The notes under the pieces: model-generated | Seen by the model: only the letters and a program-made list of their open reading frames with translations | The model's database searches: none | Told to the model about the DNA's origin: nothing | Assembly (NCBI GenBank): GCA_036971615.1 | Contig: JAYKKR010000008.1 | Span: 1,364,001-1,428,000, forward strand | DNA: 64,000 nucleotides | From: Amyloporia xantha | Taxonomy: Eukaryota; Basidiomycota; Agaricomycetes; Polyporales; Adustoporiaceae | Reading direction: 5' to 3' | Shown: positions 46,361-56,318 of the stretch, in pieces | Layout: every line of letters begins with the position of its first letter | How positions within the stretch are numbered: the first letter of the stretch is position 1 | Program-made: the position numbers and the translations under genes

Positions 46361-47579
46361 TCACCTCTGCACACTCAAGATCTCCCAGCTCAGCTCTTTG
46401 CCTGCCCAGAAAGGCACAACACTCTGCTCTCCCTCGACCCATTGCTGTTCCACGATGTTGGATTGTACCCTCCTGAGCACGACCTTGTCTTCTCCTGAGA
46501 CGGGTACACCGTAAAAGGCACGACCATGTGTGCTCACGAAGCCTTCGAGTCGGTCGAGTGCGCCGAACGATTCCAGTAGATGCGCGACAAGAGGAAGGAG
46601 GATCGGCGAGGTATACACGCCTGCAGCGCAGGCGTGCTGAGGAGTTGCGTAAGACTTGGTCTGTGGCGGATGTGGTGCGGAGTCAGATCCTAGGAAGAAG
46701 CGCGGGTGCCCTGCAGATTGAGATATGTTGGCATGAGACGGTCATCGGTCGATCGCCGACCTTACGTACCTTCTTTAATGACGTCTCGAAGCGCCTGTCT
46801 ATCATCGGGGAATTTCGCAACTGGCTTGCAAAAGTTCCATGCCTGTCCCGCCCAGTCGTCTACGGTCAGCGCCAGATGATGTGCAGTTATCGTGCAAGCG
46901 ACGGTATCACCCAAGCTCTTCACACATTCAACCGCCGCGCGAGTGGTCGCGTGTTCAAGTACGATGCGAAGGCGAGGAAAGCGCGCATGCAGCTTGCGGA
47001 GGTGTGGTAAGAATGCAGGTTCGGCATTGATAACGCAAGTGTTGGTAGCGGAATCTGACGGGACTTCGCCGTGGAGGTTGAGGACCATGTCTTCCTGCTC
47101 CATCGCCTCAAAGACGGGATAGTATGCTTCATATGACTCGATTCCACCGTCGGAATTAGTTGTGACGCCGCGAGGGTAAGATTTTACGCCTGTCGAGTTG
47201 TGAACATTGGTGTCACCGAGAGATGCTTACGGCGATGACTGACCCACTATGCCGGATCGCTTCGCCTTACGAATTTCGGCGGGAGTCAGTTCAGGAGAGA
47301 GGTATAAGGTCATCAGATATTCCACAGCTGGGTCAATAGCCTGGAGCTGGCTTTTGTAGAGAAGTGCCTCTTCGGTGTTCGTGATTGGTGGCTTGAGATT
47401 GGGCTAGGACTGAACTGTGAAGGAGAAACTTGGACAGGGCTACTAGGGAGCCTTACCATGACGTACGCCAGCCTGAACCCGCCTTTCCGAACATGTTTTG
47501 TTACAAGTGCAGCAAAGTCTCCCTGTCGAAGGTGGACGTGGAAGTCAGCAGGCGAGGCAACCGCGATGGTGTCGGACAT
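46361..47579 (-). CDS. URA4: dihydroorotase (pyrimidine biosynthesis)
   Basis: Third step of de novo UMP synthesis: cyclises carbamoyl-aspartate to dihydroorotate in the cytosol. The start at 47579 gives MSDTIAVASPADFHVHLRQGDF, with the zinc-binding His-x-His. An intron of about 60 nt after RLAYVM joins to PNLKPPITNTEEALLYKSQL. Then come RSGIVGVKSYPRGVTTNSDGG (the Lys that is carboxylated), VLNLHGEVP, IVLEHATTRAAV and CTITAHHLALTVDDW. After another intron, HPRFFLGSDSAPHPPQTK contains the catalytic Asp. It ends FWAGKELSWEILSVQR. This is the single-domain URA4/PyrC type. It is divergent from the kinesin gene. Confidence 0.93.
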
Positions 47580-47757
47580 GATGGCAATATGTGAAGAGTC
47601 GCGATCACGTGGGCCGACGCGCGTTAGGCTTTGGTTACTGCTGTTGACGACCTGTTCAACTTGCCAGTCTTCACTCCCTCCGCCACAAGCTCGACCATTC
47701 TCCAGGCGCGCACAGCGTCAGAAGAGCAGCAGAACATACAGAAGACACTCTCTAGTC
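47580..47757. promoter_or_regulatory. shared divergent promoter of dihydroorotase and kinesin-8 genes
   Basis: 178-bp spacer containing CACGTG at 47606-47611 followed by gacgcgcgtt. The site could be read by a bHLH factor; inferred. Confidence 0.4.
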
Positions 47758-50700
47758 ATGGTTGCTGCCGGATCCATAGCCGTCGCAGGTGGGTCCTCTC
47801 TTTGTTTGGTCAGTGGCTATCTGTTCACCCTCACTACTCAGTCCGCGTCCGGCCGCCAACAACTTGGGAGGCGGCTCGCCTCCCGCAAACCACCTACGAC
47901 ACCTGTATCCGCACCGATGGTGCACTTTCAACACCGGCCAAGACAGCAACTAACTCTGCTCCGCTCCGCGATGTCATCCAAATAGTCGACGACCGCGTCC
48001 TCACTTTCGATCCCGATGAGAAGGATCCATCGAGGTCGTTCGTCGAGCGTGGCTTTCTGCCTCCGGGCACAAAGCGTTACAAAGACAGGCGCTTTATATT
48101 TGACAGGGTCTTCGACCACCAGGCACGGCAGCAGGATGTGTATGGGGGTACAGCCAAACCTCTCTTGACTTATTTGTTGGAGGGATTCAATGCGACCATA
48201 TTTGCCTATGGTGTGAGCTCATCAGAAAAAAATTCTGTTACGTTTATTCATCCTTCTTTTGATTACACAGGCCACTGGTTGCGGCAAAACACACACTATC
48301 AGCGGCACAGATACAGACCCCGGTATCATCTACCTCACTATGGCCGACCTCTTTCAGCAGATAGATGATCGGAAGGAGGATAACATTATTGATGTGACGG
48401 TCACCTTTCTGGAGATATACAACGAAGAAATCCGTGACCTTCTTTCCGAACCTGGCGTCCCAACACCCCGCGGTGGCCTTCAAATCCGCGAGGATAAGAC
48501 AGTAAAGGTCGTCGGGCTCACTGAACTGCGGCCGACCAGCGCGGACGAGGTCAAACAGATTGTTCTGTTGGGCAACTCCCGTCGGACACAGTCTCCGACA
48601 CACGCCAACGAGACGTCTTCGCGGTCGCACGCAGTGTTACAAGTGCACGTCACTCAAGCACCGCGGACGGCAAACATTACAGAACAGCGTCTTATGGGGA
48701 CGCTGTCGATTATTGACCTGGCGGGCAGTGAGCGTGCTGCCGCGACAACTAACATGGGTCAACGCATGGTAGAGGGTGCGAATATCAACAAATCACTCCT
48801 AGCCCTTGGCAATTGCATCAATGCCCTTTGTGAAAGCGGCGGTGCAGTTCGTCATATACCATATCGGAACAGCAAGTTGACTCGTCTCTTGAAGTTCTCG
48901 CTCGGCGGGAATTGCAAGACTGTCATGATTGTTTGCATCGCGCCGACCTCTCTCCACTTCGACGATACCCAGAACACCCTCGTCTATGCAGAGCGCGCGA
49001 CCCGGATCAAGACGAAGGTAGTCACGCGTAACGTGGTCAATGTTGATCGACATGTCGGGCAATATGTCGAGGCGATCAACCGTCTCAACCTCGAGGTCGC
49101 TGAGCTTAAGCAGAAGCTTTCCGGCAAGCGGGATTTGGAGGCCGACAAGGAGAGGCGGAAGAGGCAAGAAGCATCTGTGGAGGTCGAAAAGGCTAAGAAC
49201 GACATGCAACAGAAAGCCGATCAAATGCAGCCTTCAATCGTGGATGGCGCCAGTTGTGCAGGCCAGATTGCGATCGCCGAGGCTAAATTGAAGGTCATTC
49301 GTGCTCGCCTTGTGCAACTGGACACACAGGCTTCCTCTTCGTCCTCGTTATCACCTGATCTTGAGGCAGAGCGTCAGCTTCTGAAGGCTCTTGCTGTACC
49401 GGAGGAGGATGTCATCAAGTCCCAGTCAGCACTGAATGTGCGCGTGCAGCGATCGAATAACTCCGCCGCTATGTTTGATGCGACCCTGCGCGCTGTGAGC
49501 GAGCGGAGGTCAGACAAACTGGACGAGTATGCTGTGGACAACGTCAAGCTCGACGCGCGATGGCGCAGAGCAGAGATGGAACGCGCCAAAGCAGAGGCTG
49601 GCCAAGATGTCCTACGGAATGCCGTGACGAACCAGGCAGAGCTTGTCGTCAGTTTGGTGGGCATGGTGAGTCGCTGCACCGTCATGCTAGGCGAAGCCAG
49701 CCGGATTCTTGGCACCGCTGTCGCAGAGGGACGCGATGGTATGGAAGCAACTGTCAAGGCGCTTTCTTCGTCTCTCAAGCAGATCGCAGAGGGCAATGAT
49801 GAGGCTTTCAAGCAGTTGCTCGGTCACTCAATCGCGGCGTATGCTATGGGTCCCAGTCCGCAAGGGTCGTCCTCTATCAATAACTTCAAAGGATATCCTT
49901 CTACGCTTGGAGTGGGCCGTACAGCCTCAGGGCCTGTGGTCCCACAGCATGGGAAGGCAAAAGTGTCGAGGCGTTCATCATCTTACGGCTCATCTGCTCC
50001 GAGCTCTCCTCTGCGCAAGGCGCACAAGAGTCCGCGGAAATCACTTCGTTCGAGCATGGCATCGGCGGCAGTGCCATATCGTCGCGTCTCTGACAAAGAG
50101 AAGGGCAAGAAGAAAGGAGTGCAGTGGCGAGATGAGGCAGGCCAGGGCGAAATAGACGATGGCGGCGCAGGCTCATTCGCGCCAGTGATTACTGTGACCA
50201 GTCCGGACCTCAGTGGCACGTCATTGTCGGCAACCGGATACGAGTCAGGCTCCGCAACCAAGCGCACTACGGGATCCGTCGGTGGTTCAGAGAGTGAATG
50301 GGAAGACGAGAAGACAGAGGAGAGTCTTCACATGAGCTTCTCGCATCCTAGCTCATTCGACATGTTTGGAACCTCCTCAGCTGCAAATGCTGTGCGCAAG
50401 CGACCTCGGGCGAGCCGATTAGACCCTACTTTCCTCAAATCGAAGTCGAGGAGTTCAACCCTCGGCAGTCTAGCTGAGGATGATGAAGATCGTGCTGCGA
50501 GTCAAGCCACACCCACAAAGCGAGTTTTATCGGATCGCAACATGAATCGAGCGTCGTCGCCAGAAGGATCCACAAGCAGCTCAAGTACCATAGGCGTTCT
50601 ACACATCCCGAAGGGACGCGAGCGACAGCACGGCAGTCCTGCGAAGCGAGTGCCCATGACGCCCAAAATTGTAGGCATGAGCAAGAGTGCTAGACGGCGG

Positions 50701-51018
50701 TCCAACATTGGTCCCGTGCGTAGCGACCGGCCACGGCGGCGGTCGAGCATGATCCCGCAGCTGTCGCCAGTGGATCGCGAAGGCAACGACTCTGGGGATA
50801 ACTCGCAAATCTTGAATAAGAGCATGGGGGGTGGCGCGCGAAGAGTTGCAATGGGCAGCGGCGAGCGATCGCCTGCGAAGCGGCCGAAGCGGATGTCTTT
50901 GCTCGCAGTCTCGACGGCCAGATTGACAGCGTCTGCGCGCCTCAAACTACCGGATACGAGCGCGAACACCAGTGCTGACATCAGCTTCAAGGCAGGAGGA
51001 AAACCTACGTGGAAATAA
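47758..51018 (+). CDS. KIP3: kinesin-8 motor protein (KIP3/Klp5-6 type)
   Basis: Plus-end-directed, microtubule-depolymerising mitotic motor. Exon 1 encodes only MVAAGSIAVA. An intron of about 52 nt splits the next codon and joins it to VRVRPPTTWEAARLP. The motor continues YKDRRFIFDRVFDHQARQQDVY, FNATIFAYG. An intron (about 48216-48270) then falls inside the phosphate-binding loop, joining YG to ATGCGKTHTISGT. Further motifs are FLEIYNEEIRDLL, NETSSRSHAVLQV (switch I), IIDLAGSERAAAT (switch II), GANINKSLLALGNCINAL and HIPYRNSKLTRLLKFSLGGN. A coiled coil (EAINRLNLEVAELKQKL onward) and a Ser/Arg/Lys-rich tail with repeated SPxR-type sites follow. Motor features place it in kinesin-8. Expected length is about 1,050 residues. 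Confidence 0.92.
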
Positions 51019-51447
51019 GGGCGACGCTTACTTTTCAGTATCGCACTATCGAGGAGGCCGGACTTCCATTTCGTTCTGTATTCGTTTCGTAATGATATCA
51101 GGCAATGACCCCTCATGACGTTCCGTTCCTATATATTGCTATGTCTTCTATGTTGTTGTCGTATCACTTGTGCACTCCTAAGTTCGATATACCCTGTTGC
51201 AGTATTGTGAACTATTTTACCGTAACTCCCCCATATACAATATGTGCGCTTGGATTGGCTTAGAAGTTGTAATTCTGAATGAATTTGCTTGTTGTCTGTC
51301 GAATGGTACCATCTATTGGAACGGTTCATCAACACGCAAAGCTGGATCATAGTATACTTTTTGGCGGGTCTTTGGCCCCAGTAGGCTGTGTCCACAAATA
51401 CTTCAAGTCATTCTGTATAGTCCATGGTCGAAATATATTACCCAAGA
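51019..51447. other. kinesin-EMP24 convergent region
   Basis: About 430 AT-rich bases holding two 3' UTRs; no gene is seen. Confidence 0.55.
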
Positions 51448-52320
51448 TCAGAAAGCACGCTTGACTTCGAAGAACGACTGCAAATTCGGTTAATGAAAAG
51501 AACACCTTCATCAACAAAAAGTAACACAAACCTTTAGATAATACACCTGCCATGCCACAACCGCGAACAGCACTACTGCTTGGAAGATAGACCACCATTT
51601 TACGCGAGCATTCGTGGACTCGGCGGTGTCTCGATGTCTTCGCTCGCGGATGGTAATGTATTCCTGCTCGTCCTTGACAGCCGTGAGACCATTGGCTAGT
51701 GATCGAATCTCGCGCTCAATGGGAGCCACGGTGTCTACGTTTGCTCAGTCAAGACAGTGCGGTACATAGATCACTAACGTACCATCGTCATCAACATAAA
51801 TGACACCGTGGACGTTGAAACTATGGACACCACAGCTCTTAGTTACAGATTCTCAATGGCGTCACAGAATCGTACATACCTGACGAGCTTGTCGACGACA
51901 GTGCTCATCAGATTTGAGAAGCAATATTGGTAGCGACCATCTTTCTTTGCTGTTATTGAGACCGTCCCTGTGCTCTGTCTTTCGTGGTTTGCAAGTGCAC
52001 TGTGGTCGGGATCTTGTAACTGCGAGCAATTACAGTTACTACTTGCATACGCGACACCCATAATAATACTGACCCAAAAGTCGATGTCTAAGTGACCTCC
52101 CCCGCCAACCTGGTATGTCACTGTCATCTGGAATACGTGAGTTCCACGACCACCGCAAGCCTACAGTGTGCTCACTTTGTCGTTAACGTGGAGGTCTTCA
52201 AAGAAGCAATCCTTCTTGTCAGCTGGCACCTCAATCATATGCGCCCCTACGAGAGCAGGGACAAGTGCGAGCACTGACAGACATAGCAAGAAGATATTCA
52301 GGGTATACGGTCGCGGCATA
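51448..52320 (-). CDS. EMP24: p24 cargo receptor, EMP24/TMED2 type
   Basis: Type I membrane protein cycling between ER and Golgi in COPII/COPI vesicles, selecting GPI-anchored and other cargo. The start at 52320 gives a signal peptide (MPRPYTLNIFLLCLSVLALVPALVGAH). The GOLD domain follows across short exons: MIEVPADKKDCFFEDLHVND, MTVTYQVGGGGHLDIDFW, LQDPDHSALANHERQSTGTV, KKDGRYQYCFSNLMSTVVDKLV, FNVHGVIYVDDDDTV. Then come the coiled segment (SLANGLTAVKDEQEYITIRERRH), a membrane span (WWSIFQAVVLFAVVAWQVYYLK) and, after an intron of about 55 nt, the tail SFFEVKRAF. The FF motif for COPII export is present; a classical C-terminal KKXX is not. Confidence 0.92.
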
Positions 52321-52529
52321 GCGGTCAGGTAGCTGAACACAGCAAACACAGCGGTCGGTCGTGGCGGACCAGCGGGACCCGGGAACTCAATGATAGGAGT
52401 TGACGGGGTCCTGATCAGCCTTTGCAGATTGAAGGCATACACGCGACCGAGCTTCTCTGTACTTTCATCTTTCTTCATTCCCCGTTTTTCTATCCTTCGA
52501 GGCTCATATCCCCTTCGTCTTAACAAACC

Positions 52530-53435
52530 ATGGCCGATGCCCCTGATGCCCTTGCTCCCCGGGTAGGTGACTTCGTTTTGTCTCGGAGACGCGTCGCATC
52601 GATCGATGCAGGCGATCTCGCTACTTATTCTTCTCTGCGGGACGCCCACTAACACTGGTCGTCAATGTACAGGACGAGGAGCATGACCCCCATTTTGAGC
52701 CCGTCATTAAGCTCACAGAGCAGGTGGAGACCAAGACAAACGAGGAGGACGAGGAGGTGCTCTTCAAAATGTGTGTACCACTATTTCCGTCGTATTTACG
52801 CCGCTTATGACATGCGACAAATGACATCGGTCAGGCGTGCCAAACTCTTCCGATTTGCGACGGAAACCTCAGAGTGGAAGGAGCGTGGTACTGGCGATGT
52901 CCGTCTGCTCGCCCACAAGGAGACGAAGAAAGTGCGGCTGGTGATGAGACGCGATAAGACCCTCAAAGTCTGCGCTAACCATGCAAGTGAGTCGCCTTGC
53001 GTCGTCTCCCGCAGCATGTTCGCACTCAACCCGTGGTATCGAAGTCTCGTCGGATATGAAGCTGCAACCCAACATTGGGTCGGACAGAAGTTGGGTCTAC
53101 AAGGTAGCTGCAGACTACTCTGAGACGCCACCCACTTCGGAGACGCTCGCCATCCGTTTTGCGAATGCTGAGAGTAAATATTGTCACTTCTCGTCTGTTT
53201 ATTTTGTGGTTAATCTTGTCCCTCAGATGCTGGCCAATTCAAGGAAGCGTTCGAGAACGCGCAGAAAACGAACGCTACTCTCACCTCTTCGGCTCCTGGT
53301 GACGCCCCCGCCGCAACTTCTGAAGAAGCTGAGGAGGACTCAAAGGAGTCTGCAGCTGAAGAGACGAAGGAGGAGACCGAGGAGACAGAAGAGAAGAAGG
53401 AAGAGGCTGCTGAGGAAGAGAAGAAAGAAGAGTGA
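52530..53435 (+). CDS. YRB1: Ran-binding protein 1 (YRB1/RanBP1)
   Basis: Cytoplasmic co-activator of Ran GTP hydrolysis, releasing Ran-GTP from transport receptors. The start at 52530 ([11 protein letters not shown]) is followed by an intron of about 108 nt, then [33 protein letters not shown]. The Ran-binding PH-like domain runs [50 protein letters not shown]. An intron starting at about 52986 joins it to [20 protein letters not shown] and [25 protein letters not shown]. The C-terminus is acidic ([16 protein letters not shown]), as usual. Complete. Confidence 0.94.
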
Positions 53436-53686
53436 TTTTCATGACCAATACTATATCCTTCGCGCACTCTCGAAATTGTTTCTGCACCATGGTCCGGCGA
53501 TATACATCTGACACCTCAATGAATAGGCATTAATGTTCATGTGTTCCAACCCTACTAGAGCGATGGTCTTTTCTTCTGACGCATAATGCAACGCATTCGT
53601 GTGCCCTTGCAATTCACCAAGCTAACTTGCTATACAACAATAAATCGTACACTGTAGCCAACTACACACGAGATATAGGGCGTAAT
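53436..53686. other. RanBP1-MCX1 convergent spacer
   Basis: Short AT-rich spacer holding two 3' UTRs; nothing else is seen. Confidence 0.5.
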
Positions 53687-56080
53687 TCAAGGCTGATGAT
53701 CTGGATATCTTTCTTCCTCTGCTGTCCATGCAGCCCAGAACGCAGACGCATCACCTTTGGTCCAATACTGTGGCGTTTGTTCCCCTCGAGCGACGGCCTC
53801 AGTGATGAGTACGTAGCGAATCATCTGACGGTCAGTTAGAAATGGTCGATGGTTTCAAGTATAAGCAACACGCACAGATCCACTGTCCGAAAGGAGAGTG
53901 GTGTTAGCTCGTATAAGTGAAAAGCGGGCGTGATCGACTTACGGCGCTTCATACATTGGTTCCAGTAGGAGAGATTCCTGATTCATATGTAGCATGAGCG
54001 CTTATGTCGCGATGACTTCAATAGCGTGGCCTACCATAATGCCTCTTAGTCCTCTTGCACCCCCTCCTCTCTCTGCAGCCTTGCGGCAGATCTCATCCAA
54101 GGCGGCACTTGTGAACCTGATCTCAATGCCAGAGTACCCGAAGAGGGCAGTGTACTGTGATATCAGGGATCCCCTGACCTCTGTGAGTACTCTCCGGAGA
54201 TCTGACGGGGTGAGTGGCGCCAATGTGGTCAAGGATGGCATACGCGAGATAAATTCAGGAATGAAACTAAATCATGATGATCAGAACTCTGGAGACTACG
54301 GGGTCTTCGCAACCTACCCGTATCTGACTAGATCTGCAATAAAATGTATTGTAACGAATGTAGCCAGACGAGTGGATGGGAACAACGCACCATCAGTTTC
54401 GATGTGATCCAGAAGGTTCGGAACTCCTCTCTTGTTAGGCGTAAAGAAGGGTAAAGGATTGCCTTGCTCCGCCTCTGAGGCTGAGGATAAGTTGGCAGTA
54501 AAACCTATTGACTAAATCGAGCGCGTTAGTAGGATTTCTCGTATTCCGTGCTCCACACATACACCTCTGGCGATGCGTCGTTTTATGATGGTATCCAGAC
54601 CGACAAAAGCGCCGCTGAGAATGAAGAGTACGTTGGAGGTATCGATAGAATATGAGTCAGGTCTAGCTTTTAAAAGGGGAGGGTCACTGATCGATAATAC
54701 TACTGTTATATCATGGAAATAAAACTCACCACTACCCATATTCGGGTTTCGTGGGCCAGCTCTTGTGCGACCCTCACCGCCAATAGGTGGCGCAACAGCA
54801 GGAGAACCTTTTGTTTGAACGGTGACGGTCGTTCCTTCCATTATGCGGAGCAGTGCTTGTTGTACACCTTCGCCACCGACGTCCCTGGTTCCTTCTATGC
54901 CGCCGCTACCAGCTTTCCTAGCAATCTTGTCAATCTCATCGATGTATACTATGCCCGTACTTGTGATAATGCCGTTAGTAGTTCCCAATTGATAGTGGGA
55001 ACGTTGTCTTACCTGGCACGATGTGGGTCCCCATTGGCAGCCTGCAGCTGGATATGCGCGGGGTCAATATGCAACCGTAGAAGACAAACCCTCACTCACC
55101 AGCCGTTGGATGCACATGTCGACGTCGTCTCCTACGTCTTTGATGAAATCAGCTCACATGGTTCAAGGTTACCTGACAAAACTACTGACAGCCTGCCTAC
55201 AATAATCAGTCCATGTCAATCAGATGCCCAACACGTATTGGAACATACTTGTGTGAAAGATGTGGCGTCGCTGACTGAGAATGGGACATCCAGCACTTTG
55301 GCCAGTGTCTTCGCCAGAAGGGTCTTACCTGCACAGATCGTCGGTGACCCAGTAGACAAGCTGTACATCTGATTTCTTACCAGACCCTGTGGGCCCTCTG
55401 AACAGAGATGAACGTAGCCATTCGTGTTGAGACAAACATAATTAACGCTCCAATTTTCCAGACGCTTACATGACTAGAACATTACTCTTCTCGAATAATG
55501 GCATAGGATGACGTGGTTGCAGCGATATCGGGCGAGCGGTGACCCGGTGTGGATGAGGATATATCTGAGCCGGTGAAACTCCTGGCAGCGAAAAGAGGAT
55601 ATGTCCTCTACTCAGCTCTCAGACATTCTTTGCACTTACCCTCGACGTTTGGAGGATCCAGCCAATCCGTAGTCTCGCCGTGCTCTTCCATGGTCGATAA
55701 GTTGGCATGTACCCGGTTATAGTGGTTGAATACACTTTCGTGGGTCTCAATAATGGTTCAAGGCCCAATCTTTACGTGTTGCACGTACGCAACAGACAAT
55801 ACTTTCTTTGCATTCTCTTGTCCAATCACAAACTCATCCAGATACTGTACAAGCTGCGCGCCACACATCAGCACCTGATAATTCATGATAAAATAGATTT
55901 TAGTACCTGTCTTGGTGTCGCCAGTCCTGGTGGTCTCGAGTAGAATGGCCCTCTGGTCGCATCATCCTGAGGAGTGTAGTCATAGCGTGGTTGCGTCCGA
56001 AGATTACGAGTCACGAAACGCAAGTGGTGAGAGCACAGTTTGAAGGTGGATATCACGGGCGTAAGTGCGGAGAGCTGCAT
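53687..56080 (-). CDS. MCX1: mitochondrial ClpX-type AAA+ unfoldase (MCX1)
   Basis: Matrix protein unfoldase; yeast Mcx1 acts without a ClpP partner and helps activate the first heme-synthesis enzyme. The start at 56080 ([34 protein letters not shown]) resembles a mitochondrial presequence, and the bacterial zinc domain is absent. Spliced order: [118 protein letters not shown] (Walker B), [86 protein letters not shown]. It ends [16 protein letters not shown], stop at 53687-53689. Exons of 17 nt (55381-55397), 7 nt (55190-55196) and 7 nt (53876-53882) are required. All ATPase and pore-loop motifs are intact. Confidence 0.9.
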
Positions 56081-56318
56081 TATAATACAAGCTAGAATAC
56101 ACGAATGTGAACGTTGTTTCAACGGCGAAGATGACTCGCCTTCGCCGCCGAGAGCCTGAGAGGTCTCGAGACGTCGGAGACGATGAGTGACACTAGGATA
56201 GACGCCCATATCGTGTGGCGATGTGCGTCTATTGCCCAGGGCACTTTGCACTGCACCACCACCTCCGTCGGTCTCGAGTGTAAGTGGACACCCCTGCCCA
56301 TATCTACGTCGTAGTGAC
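56081..56318. promoter_or_regulatory. shared divergent promoter of MCX1 and cactin
   Basis: 238-bp spacer between divergent starts; no recognised consensus element was seen. Frames crossing it on both strands appear to be extensions of the flanking genes without conservation. Confidence 0.4.
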
